A stretch of 64,000 nucleotides of DNA from Istiophorus platypterus (taxonomy: Eukaryota > Chordata > Actinopteri > Istiophoriformes > Istiophoridae), in contig CM029120.1 in the NCBI GenBank assembly GCA_016859345.1, positions 24,610,001 to 24,674,000 on the forward strand, in the 5' to 3' direction. Position 1 is the first letter of the stretch. Each line of letters opens with the position of its first letter. This document shows positions 20,560 through 35,500 of this stretch, piece by piece. The notes under the pieces were generated by a model, which was given only the letters and a program-made list of their open reading frames with translations, ran no database searches and was not told where the DNA came from. The position numbers were made by a program, and so were the translations under genes.

Positions 20560-23500
20560 CTGCATGCACACACAAACACACACACACACGCACACACATG
20601 CACACACACGCAAACACGCACGCACACACACGCACACACACGCACACACACGCACACACAAACAATATACAGTAAGGAAAAGAGAAGTCAGTCAATTGAG
20701 ATTATATAATAAGCTGCCACCAAGTTCTAGTCATTAGTCATAGAGGACAAAAACTTTTAGAATGAATCTATTCTCATCTTGACAGATCAATGTCATAGTA
20801 ATATTCGTATTGTATAAATATTCAATCTATTTTTATTTGGGGCGTTCACACGTGCTATGTCCTAATTTAGGGGCATTCTACTTTTCGAACTCAGTCATAT
20901 GTCAAAAGAAGCTATTCTGTTTGTCTGAAACTCATGTGCATACATTAAGAAAAACAAAAGAGGCTGTGTTAATACGGGTGTGTCTTTTCAGGTACTGGTG
21001 AGATGATGAACTGTGATTAATAAATTGATTAATAGATCCATCAGTCCGAAGGCTTATCAGACACAAATAATGCAGAGCCATGTATAATAGTATGAGACAG
21101 TGCTTTACAAGTGGAAACTGTGGCAATCATTTCACTCTACATTGCACTGATTGCCAAGTAAATGTAGATCATAGGCACAAAGTATGAAATTCAGAATACG
21201 TAACAATGTGCTTGCTTTTAGTGGTGTAATGCGTATTCCGGACAATTATAAAACACAAGTTAAAATGAATAATATAAGGATCAAAAAATATGCAAATTAA
21301 TAATTCCATTTCCTTATTTTGTCTATAAAAGATTAATTGATAATTAAGTTTTACAATGGAATCACACATTTTTTTTTACAAAAAGGCTTATAAATGTAAG
21401 TTCTTGTTTTTGCATTTACTAGTCTGCCTGTATTGTTCTATCTCATAATATACTGTCTTTGAAACCAGCTGGAGGTCGGGAACATTTAACCAGGCTTTTG
21501 AAAAACCTGCCTGATACCATTCAGAGAGCTACACAGTACACGAGAGCTATAACCACCCAATAAGTGTAGTCTAGGGTATATAATGTAACCACATTCTTAC
21601 CAAAAGTCATCATTGTCAGCTTTTCTGGTTGCTGTAGTCACAGCTCTCTGACTGTCCTGTTGGAGGTGAAAATACAAGACACACAGTCTTAGTGTACAGT
21701 ATCAGAGAGATATTTATCCGAGGAAAGTAATATCTCCATAGAGAAGGAAATGAAGTGTAAAACTAACCACAGACTCAGAGTGGCGAGTCCCCTTTCTATG
21801 ACGGAGAATTGTAGGGATTTGACTTTCATCCTGTCTCCTGGAACTTTCAGTGTCCTTCCTAAAAAGACTAGATCCATTAGACTCAGTCTCAACAGTAGAC
21901 AGTAGATCAGGAAAATGCATTGGAAAAAGCCATTATGAGTATTTAGAAATCTTCAGATCTCTTCAGTCAGATAAAGTCTGTTATATGGCACTACATAAAT
22001 AAAATTGAATTGAATTGAAATGAATTCAGTCATTGAAATAATAAAAGTGTGAAACCAAAACTAAAAAGCTGCTCTCCAAAAATGAATGTACAAAAGTTAG
22101 TTTCAGTGACATGGGTCCCTGTCCCCTGGCTTTATAAAGTTGATTTAACTAACATATCAGGTAGCTACTATCAATTTTCAAATCCAGCCAACACAGAGTA
22201 ACATTCATTCCAAATTGTGTTTCTGGCAACTTCAGTATCTAGGTCCAGTATTCCCTCCCTTTAACTGTTCTTGGTCTCCACAAGCTCCCAAGGGAAATAT
22301 CTATCTCTAACTTTATCAGTGTGCTGTTTGCTGTTGATTGGTAGAGGACAGTGGGTTTATCAAAGCTTTCAAAACAACTGGTTGTTTGACAACACCTGTA
22401 GTTATTGGTGGCACTGGTAAGTATGTTTTAATAATAGAGATCCTACATTTTCATTCCAAACAATGTATAATTATAACTTGTGGCAAAAAAACACAATTTC
22501 AGTGGCTACTCTGTTAGAAATACAACAGAAAAAGAGCAACTGATGTATCTGTTAAAAGCACACAAACTGGGCGGATTTATCACATAATTGTACTAAAGAA
22601 GACATAATAGACATCACTGATCTGATAAATTTCTCCTGGAGGATTGTGATTTTGTAATTGTCAATCAGTACATTTCTAATATAAAGAATTGGTTGAACAA
22701 GAGAGATTCTTGGACTAGGGACTAAATTATAGCAAAAGAAAAGCAAAAATAGGAGAGAAGTGGAAACTGTAACTGAAAATAATCAGTTGGACATTTGTAT
22801 TGGGACACATAAAACAACCGCTTCACACATGGGTAGAGAATATATCTGGTAATATTAATATTTTAATAGGATTCATGTGCTTTATCTACTGCACATGAGC
22901 ATAAGTGGAAAACCTATATACTAAACTTGCCCTTATTTTTGGTGGAATGCGACAACCACATTTGCCTGGTGTTAAAAGGAAGATAAAATGTATTAAAAAT
23001 ACAATTCTATTTAAATTCTATTTATTTATTTTATAAGGCTTAAAGTCTTGTGAAATATTGGACAAAAAGGATGAAAGTTGGAAAAATTTCAGTGCACTGT
23101 TGAGGGTTTTCAAACATGATGGGCTAAAATGTTATGCTATATAAACTTCTATCATGGAGATATTTTAAAGAAATATGATGAAATACACTTTATGAACCCA
23201 TCAATTATATCAGTATACTGATGAATTTGTGAACTAGTTTTTTCTTCAAAATATGAAATGTATGCATCCTCATGTATACATAATTTCCTCTGAATCTCTT
23301 TTGGATAAAAGGCAGTTACAGAAAGTGAATGAATGTGAACAGCTAATGTTAGTATTGTATGCTTGTATCAAAAATGGGTTTGGTATAAGAAAGTCTTGAG
23401 GATTATATTTTTAATTCCATTGTTGAACACAAAACAGAATCAAGGTCTACTGCATTAATTAATTCAATTACATTAATGTTTGTAATCCTAATCTCTTTCT

Positions 23501-26500
23501 TTAAGCCACATTCTTTCAATGCTTGTCTTCATTTCGATCTCCAACCTACAGAGATAACTTTGTACAGTACATTCAAGGAGTACATTCAAGGAAATATCTG
23601 AGCAAAATTAGAGGCCAGGTCAGAAGAGTCCCATCCATTGCCATAACACTGGTTTGCCCCTGGGTAAAGTGTATTTCTCAGTGTACCAGGGAGCTGACTA
23701 AGTATAGAAAACCTACCTCATAGGCTCTGTGTTTTCCCTGGAAAAGCCTGGGCTCTGTTGCACAGCCTCACTAATATCACTGCCATCCACTGGAACATCA
23801 TCACCCCAGAGTCCTCTTATCATCTCCCCAGGCAACATATACTGCTCCTGGAAATCAGATGCTTTGTCAGTCTCCTGGTTGATGGTGTGCAGGTCATGAG
23901 TCAGTCACTTAGGTCCGGACAAAGACATTTCAACAACTATCGAATAGCCAGAAGTCTACGACTATGAATCTTTATGTATCACATTCTAGGATGTTGACAG
24001 AATTTACTATGTATATTCATGGTTCCCAGAGGATGAATCCAAATGTTTTGATGGTCATTTTCTCTAGGTCCACCTTCGGGGCAAAACTTCAGTGATTAAA
24101 AAGAAAAATCTTAATTTTAATGGGCAGATTGCCAAATTACAGAGAGGATTCATGCTCCTTAGAGGATAAACACTGTCCATTTTTGACACTACAAGCTTTC
24201 TTGTTGTCCACCCTCAGTGAAATAGATTACAATAGAATTTTAACTGCATTCATGCTTCCAGAGGGTGAACCGTTTTACTTTAAACAACCTCCTGACCTTT
24301 CCTTTAGCGTAGAAAAATCAGCTTATTGTCATATTGTCATTGCATTCAACACATTTTTATTTTGAGGTGAAACAAACATTTCTTACTCTAGTGGCTGCTT
24401 GGAGGAATTTTGACTACTCTGGCCTCAGTATTCTTTAAAAGGTGTGTCTGCTGGACCATCTAAACCCTGACAACCCCAATTTCTTACAAGAGAATCAGGA
24501 GGCTGGGTTAGACAATATTTTTAAATCTATGAAAATCACGCTCCTTACTCAGTGATTGTTCATCTGTATAGTGACATGGAAGCTGGCAGGATTAAAACTT
24601 CTCTCTCAAGGCTTTTTTCCCCCTATTCTTCACACAACTACTTCCGTTAAATTTCCTGTAGAGAACCATTTCCAACAGCCTGTAAACTCTTCTGTCTTGA
24701 GATATGGTTCGACGACACATCATATAAACAACCTCATTTGAATCACACTGGTGACTCATTTTAACAGAGAACAATAGTCTGAGCACATCACACTGATGGG
24801 CCTGAGCTTCCAAAGAGCAAAAGAAGTGTTCCAGTGTTACTGTGGATAATTAAGATGATGGCCTCATCTGGTATTAAGTGTGATATTGTGAAGTGTGAAG
24901 TGTCACTCTGTTTCATGTTCCTGTTTGAGTAGCTGGACTATCAGACACACACACAGGCAGTAAGAAAAGAGTGTTTTCTATGATGCCACTAACTTTACAT
25001 TGGAAGAAAAAATACTCTGAAGATTATTACTTTTGCTGATTTAGCTTTATCATTAAGCAAAATAAAAGACTAAACTAATTTCAGTGTTTTGAACTGGAAA
25101 ATGTTCCTCTATTTTCTCTGTTTCACGATCTAAATTGACCCAATTTGTGGTTTGGATTTTTGTTTGTAAGATTTAACATGTTCACCTTCTTAGGTTAATG
25201 TGTTTCCATGCAAACATTTGTTTATTTGCACTAAACACAAAGTAAAGCTAAGTATGGAGCCTCCAGATTAACCTGTGCACACAAGATAAAAAATTCAGAG
25301 GCTCTATACCTGGTTTGAATGTAATGTAATTTTGTACACATTTGGTACAAGACAAACTAAAGTTTTGATGATGGTGCTAGACGGAAAGTCAAGGAATCAC
25401 CAAAGTTAGAACAATTCAACCAAATTTCATAGCAATCAGTCTAGAATCTAACAAGATATTTCAGTCAAACCTATAAGTGTTAACTTCCTAGGGGCAATAG
25501 AGGAAAAGTATTTAACCTTCATCTTCTGAGGATCAAAATGTCTGTACAAAATGTATTGCAATCTGTTCGGTATAATTCAGGCTTGAACAAAGTTGTGGAC
25601 CATTCAGCTGATGAACTGATATTGCCATGTCAAGCACCATGCCCGTAGCTTGATCAAGAAAAATTCACTGATATCCAAAAACTATCTGAAAATAAACTGA
25701 AATATTGAATTTAGTTAAACCTGAAGTTAATCTAAAAGTGAAATGGTCAGATTATACAGAGGTACTGCTGAATACACTTACATCTATCTTGTCTTTCTCT
25801 TTTATCAAAACCACTCCATTCCTTAAGTCTTTGACCAAGGGGTTGAGTGGCTGATCATCTGTTGGAGTCTCTGAAGCTGGTGCTGGCTGGAGAGGTGATA
25901 CACTAAAAACAGAAGGCCAGCATTGCATTCCAATATCAGGTGCCTCGGTAAACATGGGCTCCTCTTTGTCTGGGTAGAAGAGATCCATGGGTTCAATAGT
26001 GTCACTACCTAGATCCTCTGTGGGAGAACTTCGATCAAAATCTGCAGTAAAGAAGTCCATGTTTCCAAACATACTAGCTGGTTTAAAACACAAATTCCCT
26101 AATTTACTATTTGGTTCTGAGTTGACTGGAACCAATGTGCTCTGCTGAGTGTTGATTGGTTCACTATCAGAAAAAGTGTCCTGCTCAGTATTCACAGGTT
26201 GAGATTGATTGTCTATCGAAGAAATCTGAGCAGTGATGGCCTTGTCAGTGTTATCTGTCTGGGAGTTGTTGTGATGAAACTCGTATTCCTGTTTTGCTTT
26301 GCTTATTTCCATGATATCTACTGTGTATGGAACACATGTATCTGCATTTGAAGTCTCACTGATATTCTGTTCATCTGTTTCATCCAAATTCCCATTTTCT
26401 ATGTTCCTTATCTTTTCTGAAACTGTTTGTTTAGTATGTTCTGATATTGGGCTGGAAGGGATCTCAACAGTATTTTTGTCATCACTGTCACAGAAGTCAG

Positions 26501-29500
26501 AACTCCATTCATCTGGACTTTGAGGACTGTTAACATCTGTGTCAGTTCCATTAATGGCCTCTGGCTGGTGTACCTTTAAATCCCCAGCATGAGCTCGATT
26601 TTCTGGGTCACATTTTCCCTCTTTGTTCTGCTCTTCTGGGTCACTGGAAATGTGGATCAGAGGAATGTTTGGTGACCCCTCTTGGTTGGTTGGATGTGTG
26701 TTTGCTAAAGCCTCATCAGTCACTCTGATAATGCATTCTTGAGGATCTGGGTAGTCTCTTAGAAATCCTTTATGTGCTTCAACTTGCATTTCTACACCTT
26801 CACCCATTTCTTTAAAAATCCACGATTTATCTCTTGGGTCCTCTCTTTTCTTCTCTAAAGCAGAATCTGTTTTCTGACATCGAGTTTCCACTGCAGCCTC
26901 CTCAGAATTATTTTTCTCATTCAAGCTTTCAATTTGACCCTTAATTTGTCCATCATTGTCTTGTGCATCCCCAGTGAAGTCCACAGGTTTCTTTAAACAT
27001 CCTGGTTCTCGATGAGTGCTCTCTTCAACACTGGTTTGCTTCACAAGTTCTTCAGAATAGTCAGGGAGTGGCAGTTCAGTGTTATCTCTTTCAAGGAGAT
27101 CCTCAGCACCAGAGTTGGCCAGTATTTCTGCATCACACAGTCCAAAAGAATGTTCTTGCTCTCTGGGTACTTTTTGCTTTTGATGTAGATTTGTACCCAT
27201 CTGTATAGAATCTGCTTCAATTGTGATCTCAGCTTTGCTCTGATCTAGTACTTTTTCTAGTGCCATGTCCTGGTTGTGGTTCTCAAGGATGGCCCCCCCT
27301 TTCAGGACTTCTGCTTGCTTTTTCTCAGAATTCCGCCGGATTTGTTCTTGTGTTCTCTCCAGTGAACTCAGTGAGTAAATCCCTTCATCGCTGTATGACT
27401 CAGTAATCAACTGCTCATCAAGGACTCTATCCTCTGTGGATGGGACAAATCCTTCATCAAGAGTAGTAACCTCTACAGGGGTGGCACGGTACACATCTGA
27501 GGCTGTTCCACTGTCACACAAAGAGCTGTCACTTTGGCTCTCACAAAACTTCTTTGGCATCACCCCAAACTCGCTTTCCACCCAAGAGTCTGGTAAGCTG
27601 ATTGTAGAGTCACAAATCAATGATTCAATGTTAACACACTCAGACACTGAAGAGACAGTGGGTGATTGAGTGTAAGACAGTTGTGGGGATGTAGACATTG
27701 AGTTAGTAAAGACCTCACTGACAGGTTCATTGGAGTCTTTAACCACACTGCTGGAGAGATCTTCCATGTGGGGGGAATCTGCTAAGAAGTCTTCAATGGA
27801 CCACGAGCGAGCTGCTGGCAGCCTACATGGTGTTGACATGGCACTCCTGTCCTCTGACACTGAGGAAATTAGGATTTTGGGTGGGGGTTTGGCATAATCC
27901 CTCTCGAACATGTAGGACCTCTCCCTCACTCTGCTTTGGTGAGCACCATTCCTTATGTGGCCAGAGTCACTGTCACGGAAGTTGAGTCGGCCCATAGAGA
28001 TGCTTCGTTCAATCAGCTGGCAGGGCTCCTCTGGCTGAGTTAGAAACAAAGTAGTTGTCAGAAGTCTTTCAGTATTCTTATTCAGAAATTAATTTTGTCA
28101 AAATCAGATGTCAGATGCAAATCATCCATGAGATGTAAGCAAGGATTCTTACCTCCTCTATGCCAGGGAAGTGCTCCAAGAACTGTGACACATATGTTAT
28201 GATGGATTGTTCATCTGGTGTGTTGATAGTCACATCTGTGCAAACAAAGACTAATTACCACACTGGCATTTTACATAAAAGCTGCCATGTCAGTTAGGCT
28301 TTCTTTTGACAGCCTTTAGCCCCTTTCAGACTTTTAATTTATTACAAAAATGCGCTAGCAATTTTACATTTAGGTTTCATATCTGAATAAAATCATGGGT
28401 GCATTTTCTGTAAAAATCATGTGGGCAGTCTTACTAGGTCACACCTTGTTATTTCTGTAAAACTTCCAACACGGCAGATGTCTGATCTGAATTCTGTCGC
28501 AGTTAAAAGGGGATCTGCACCTTGTTGCGCTGAATAGTAACACCGAAACCACAGCATCTTCCGGCAGGTAGTTAGATTATACATTCAAGTGGCCTGGACT
28601 CCATGTGGCATTTTAAAAGAAAACAATACACAGGAATAAGCAGGAGGCTGATTCTTGTGCATGTAGCCAAGCATTAGCTAAGTCAAACATGTTGCTGTGG
28701 CATGGAATCATTTTTGGTTTTTACTCTCAAACACATACTGAAACATTATGAAAAAATTCTGATGTCAACAGTGGTGATTGACTATTACAGTCTTGTGAAA
28801 AAATAAGTCCATGCCAAGGAAATGGTTGACTTTTTAAATGTATTTGAACAAGCAAGCCGAAAGGTCCACTTCTGGTTCAACTTACAGACACATGGCCTCA
28901 CATTATATCCAAGCACTCTCTGATATGATGCTGAATTCATAGTTAAATCAATGACTGCAAGCTGCTCAGTCCCTGACACAGCAAAGTAACCACAAACCAA
29001 AAAATTTCCTCCACAATGCTTCGCTGTTTTATGAGGTTTTGCTCCTGAAAAACAACTCTATCTTGGATGTGTCTGTCCATGGAATATTATTCCAAAAGGC
29101 ATGATCTTGCCTATACAATTTTTAATTGACAAATTGGAGCATCCATTTCACATCAAACTGTCTGCTTTGGGCCTGAATTTGCTAGGGTGGCCAGTCGCAG
29201 AAAATAGGGCATGTTTGAAATCTACACTACTTGTGAAATTATTTATTTCAAATATTGGAGAGATTTAATTAAATTAATTCAAATTAATTAAAAAAATTAT
29301 GATAATTTTACGCATTTGAAGGTGTTCTTACTTTTTCCATGTGACCTCTCTGTTGTATTTTTGTTTATTTAAATTATAATGATGACTACAAAATGTGAAA
29401 TTTATATGTAATCTGTTTGAGTCTATCAGCTTATTAATGGGCATGATTTCAAAGAGCAATTTGTTGATCTTGCTCAAATATATTTAAAAAGTCTACAATT

Positions 29501-32500
29501 TCACCATTGTATTATTTGTATTGTTCTTAGTTTCTCTTTTATCAGAAACTCAGTAATTTCTTATTGTAAGAGATGCATTGCTAAGTAGGTTAGTCATGGT
29601 ATTAAATTTTAATGTGGGAACTAACCAGATTAGGCTAATATGTAAAAATAGCTATTTTCTTCTTACCTTCAGGCTCAAGGAGGCGTGGGATACCGAGGCT
29701 ATAATGGGCTATCCTGAAGGAATCCTCCAGATTCTCCCTGGCACTCCTCAGCAGGGCCTTCCTCATGTCTACCAGGGTAGGGTCAATGGATTTAATGACA
29801 GCAAGGAAGGCCAGACCACTTGTCCAGCTCTTCCCAAAATCCTGAACTGCTACACCATACCTATGACAAGACATAAGTTCATTGATCACACTGTCAGCTT
29901 TCAGTAGTTTAGAATTATTCAGGATAACAATGGCCCTTTTTTATGACAAGAAATGCTGCTGTTAAATTTTCTAAATGTCATTTTTTAATGCTGTACCACA
30001 TATCAAATACAAATAATAATTAAATAGCACCTCCACTGCTTTGGTGAAATTTCAGAGACAGATATCTCAAATTGAATCTAACTATCTAAAGAGCCATAAA
30101 GCATGGGCCGGAGCAAGAACATGTTCATTTTATTTTAATAATTTATATCCAATCTATATCCAAACAAACTGCCAGTGGTAGTTTTTTTTCTTTCAATTAT
30201 GGTTCACGAAACACTGAATTACCTTTCCATGAGCAAAAATATCATTATTAGGCATACATTCAGTAACCTTGTTTTTTATATGAGTAAGATTTAATAATTT
30301 GAACCTTGGAGTAATGCCATTCCTGCAAATATTATTGCACTTAGGTAATAAAACTAAAATCTCGCTATAATCCACTTTACACAAAGACAGAAAAACATCT
30401 TGTAATTCTCCAGTGGAGTCAATATTTGGACTTTTGTGGAAACAAAAATGTAGTGACAGCCTTAATGGCAATGGACTCATCCCAGGCACAGCACAATTTA
30501 GTTTAATAAGACGGTTTGAATAATTTATGAAGTTATCACCGCCGTGCCAAGTACAGAAATTGCACACAGCCCATCTCTTAATTTGTAGACACATACATCG
30601 CCCCTGCTGCTGTGTGACACTCATAACTACTTAATAAATTCAAAGAGAAGGAGACTACATTTTGTGTTTGTTTGGTCAGCATGAGACAGTGTCTTAAAGC
30701 AGATATTTCAAGAGTTGTGTGAGAGTAGGTTGGCATTTGGATGTAGGGAGGTGGAGCACATGTGAGCTCTGGTCACACTCACTTGCGAGTTCGCTTCTGT
30801 ACCCATTGTAACAGTTTCTTGATGGCCTTGCTGTTCTCCCGCATTGCCATGGATGCTGACTGTCTTTCATCTGATAGTGTGCTGCAGTAGGCCATGTCAG
30901 AATCAGAGCTGGTGGGGATGGACGACAGGCTGGAGGAGGAGGGAAACTGGCTCCTGATGTTCCCAGTCAGCTCCTTAATCTGGATTGAGAGAGAAAGTTG
31001 GATTGTTTTCCCCTTTAATCAATGTGTTTACTGGTCATTTCAGATGCTGAGTTTCAAATTCAGCCATGTTTCTACAGCAGATTATTTACCTAAATGTTTT
31101 ATGCAGAAACCTTAGCAAACATTTTTCTGAATATTGATAATAAAAAGTTTGAATATGAAAGTGAACTGGTGAAAAACTCTTTTTGTGTTTAAAAAGGCAG
31201 AATCCAGGTTTCCTTAGGAAATGAAAGCCGTTTGAGGTCAGTAAGAAGTTTTTTTTTTTTTTTTTTTTTTAACTCAGTTTTGTTGCCCGGTCATTGTTGT
31301 ATGCTGTTGTATGATAAGGTAACAGCATTACTGTCAGTGACAGTTCAGGATCCCCATATGCTCTAGAGAATTATTTGTAGAGTCTGTTGTGTCCACAGCC
31401 ATGAAACTTCGTACAAAATGGGATATTTTTGTCTCTTAAGTTATGGGTTGGTGTATCTTATAATATAACTTGTGAGGTTTTGTCTTTACATGTATTTTTA
31501 GCTGCCCTTGTTAATTTAAAGGTTGTGTTTAACCATTATTGCCCATATTCCTGAATCAAAATATTGACAGATTTTATTAGATTTAAGGTGTTGACTAATT
31601 CGAATACAATCCGTCTAAGTCTTAGTCTTAAGGGCTAGACACAACAGGATTTAAAACTGTGAGATTTCGATCTCATTTTTCGATCCAAATTTCATCTTTG
31701 GTGACTCTGATGCACAAATTTGCTCTATTGACCAATAAGAAGCTGTCTTGACAGCGCTAAAAAAGTTTCTGAGGGGACAAATGTTGAAATTGTCCAAAAC
31801 TGTGGAGGTTATCATAGTTGTGTTGCACCTTTCACTTTTATTCAACCTCTGTCAAACGTCAGTGGAACATCTCTTAAATACCTTGTGACTTCTTTGTCCC
31901 ACCATGATTGAGCTAAGCTAATGAGCTAACAGTCATGCTCTTTTCATTAGGACACTCGAGTGAAGTTACCCATCAGTTCCTCTGGGCAGTTTTAAGAACA
32001 GAACTGGCATTGTGTCAGCTTCATTCAGTGGAATGGCCTTTAATGAAAGGACAGTGTGAACTGTGGAGATGACAGTTTCCTCTGATTGGCTTTTATGAAT
32101 GGAAAGTGCAAAGTCTATGAGGGAGACATTTAATTTTCACTCTTGACTTCATTTTGAATGAAAAGAGAGGCAGAGGAAAGGAGAGGAGTTGGAAACTGAA
32201 CGTACAGATGATAGGGGATGAAGGGCTTTTAAGTAAGAGATAGATCAAACATTGTGCCAAAGAAAAAGAGATTACTTGGAAGAAGAGGATGATGTTCCAG
32301 ATGAGACCGAGGATGATGGATGAGTTTCCATCAGCAACATCAGCTGCATCGATACTGACCAGCTTTACCTAAGGATAGACATATTCCACATTTAAGTTCA
32401 GCCATTCATCAAGCAGTTCGAGTCGGTTGGCTGTGGTACTCACGTTTCTCTCCTCAAGGAAAGACAGGACCTTTGCAATGTTGTTGAGTCTGAAAATACG

Positions 32501-35500
32501 ATGGGAGGACTTCTTGAATCCATGAAGCTGAAGGATTATTTAGAACAAGAAAAATACAATCAAACAATATAAATACATTTATACACCAACTACTGCTACT
32601 ATGAGCAGTGTTATGAGAGCTGCTATTGTGATTATTATTCCCAATACTGTAAATTCACATGTATGAAAATATCTGGCACTATAAACAAAGTGTAATATTC
32701 TTACCAGCTTGTAGCCAGAGAGCTCCTCCAGCAGAGCCATGAGGACTCGTCCATCCTGAATGTCCTGGAAAAGGTCATGGACCTCAATCGGGGGGTCACA
32801 CTGAGAATGAAGAAAATGATAGAGGGAAGCAAGAGGGGAGAGGAGAGGGTTGATAATACAGGATATTTCATTAAGGGGACAGGGATGTATTTTTTCAAAG
32901 TCTTTGACCCCCTTCAGTTGGGGGCAGTTCTCATAGCTTTTGGATATTTAAAGCTAAGAGTAAATGCAACCAAGAGAAATGGAATCCAACTACACTCCAG
33001 CCAGATTTTGATAAACTGATCTCTGGTCAATTTGATACCACTGATTGAAAGTGTGGGTGGGTGGGTGAGAGAGCAGCATGAGTTAGAGCCTGTGCAAATG
33101 ATTAATTTTTCTAATTTGTAGTTTAAAAATATGATATATACATGTGTTGAAGCCAGAGACTGTGGTTACTGGTAGTAACAGTAAATGTGTTTCTATAATA
33201 ATAGAACCCAGCTCTGTATGAACTGATACGAGTATTGACCACTGGGGAGAAAAAACACACTTTGAGCAGGTGCTATGTCACAATTCCACAGCAGAGGAAG
33301 AGCAACTACTGCTGGCTGATAGGATTTTTTGTATCCCTTTTTATAAATGAAGAAGACCCTGTCATACCTGGAATTTGCACAGAAAATTTGGGAATAGATG
33401 GTACTAGAGGCCTGGTGTATACTCACAGGGCAAGTTGTGTGCTACTATAGTAAGTGACCCACAAGCTAACAAGTTAGCAAGCCGGGAACAATAGCTAAGA
33501 AGGGGCACAATAGTTCATCCCTAATTCTATTTTTTTTTTGCAGTGGTCAATCTATTACCCCCTGGACCTATATTTCGAGCATTGTACATTAGTTAATTTG
33601 ATAAAGAGTTACTGAAAAGGGCAAAAAGGCTATCTAACTTCAAGTTTGCAAACTTTAGTTTGGCTGCTAATGGGAAAACTGTAAACTATGTTTTAATTTT
33701 GGAGCCATTTATAATTGAAAGAGGAGAATTGTTACCGCTAATAAGGGAGGATAGCTTCTTATATTTTGGACAAAATGTCAAAATGGCTTGCTATTGGTCA
33801 GTGGGGTGAATTGCATGCTGAAGTTTACCAAAATTACATTGATTACAAATGACAATATTACATTGAAAAAACACTTGAAAATACTTCACAGCCGCAAGCA
33901 AAACCACTGTTTACAGTGATTACATTGAAATATATATTTTTTTAATTCTGTTGTTAATGGGCCTTGAGTAAGTGTGACACACTAATACTGAACTCCAGTA
34001 CACTCGTGCACTGTTTACTTTGAATCCCTTCTGCATGGCCATGCAATTTTAACTTGAATGAAAACAGCTATTTACAGAGGTAATTACTAAATTCAAATAC
34101 ACTGAGTGGCCAACAACACCTCAGAAACACATAATCTAATGATATACTTTCTCTAGAATCTTGGAGTTGTCTTCGCTCAGGACAAGTCCCTTAACTCCCA
34201 CATAAAACAAAGTTCAAGGACTGCCTTTTTTCATCTACGCAGTATTCCAAAAATTTAGGCACATCCTGTCTCAAAATCAAGCAGAAAAACTAGTACATGC
34301 TTTTGTTAATTGTAGGCTTGATTATTGCAAATCCTTATTATCAGGATGTCCCAACAAAACTTTAAATACTCTCAAAGTGATTTGGAATGCTGCAGCAAAG
34401 GAACTGACGGACTAGAGAAAGAAATCCCTACTGTTTTAGCGTCCCTGTATTTGTTAACTGTAAAATCCACAATACAATTTAAAATCCTCCTCTTCATCTA
34501 AAAAGCTCTTAATGGTAGGGTACCATCCTATCTTAAAGAGCTCATAGTACCTTAATACCCAGTAGAACACTTCGCTCCCAGAATGTAGGCCTACTTGTGG
34601 TTCTTAGCATCTCCAAAAGTGGAATGGGAGGCAGAGCCTTCAGTTATCAATTGAATTGAATTGAATACAACTTTGTTTATATAGTGCCATATCAAAAAAG
34701 AGGTTATCTCAGGGCACATTTCATATAAAGCAGGTCTAGAACATACTCTATATAGTTATTATTTTCAGAGACCCAACATTTCCACCATGAGCAGCACTTG
34801 GCGACAGCAGCAACGAAAAACTCCTTTTCAACAGGTAGAAACGTTGAACAGATACTGGCTCATGGTGGACGACCGTCTGCCTCGACCGGCTGGGTTGAAG
34901 GTGAGAAAGAGAGAGAAAGAGAGAGACGGGGGGCAGGAGGGAGGAGAGAGAGCATAGCACAATAATGGGACTAATAGCTATATATACTATAGTTATACTA
35001 ACAGGGCTAATAATATTACTAATAGGACTAAATTGAATGGTAAAAGTAGTAATCATAATAATTAAAGCAGAGGGTGCTGATCAGGCTCATGGGGCAGTAG
35101 ATGTTCTGCAGCCATGGATCCAGACTCTGCAGCATCAGAGGCAGAGAAACCTGCAGAAAGCGGCAGGAGGAGAGATGAGGAGGCATTGGAAAGGGAAGCT
35201 CGGTGCATCAAGGGAGTCCCCTGGCAGTCTAGGCCTATAGCAGTATAGTGAGGGGATGGCTCAAGCTAGTGCTGAGCCAGTTTTAACCATAAGCTATATA
35301 AAAGAGGAAGGATTTAAGCCGACTCTTAAATGTGGAGAGGTTGTCTGCCTCCCGGACCCAAATTGGAAGAGGATTCAACAGCAGAGGAGCCTGATAACTG
35401 AAGTCTCTGCCTCCATTCTGCTTGTGGAGACTCTAGGAACCACATGTAGATCTGCATTCTGGGAGCGAAGTGTTCTACTGGGTAGTAAGGTACTATGAGC

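Noticed and set aside
30193..30624. 143-codon minus-strand open frame in a clmn intron
   Set aside because: No homology recognised, no splice context, AT-rich composition; most likely chance.
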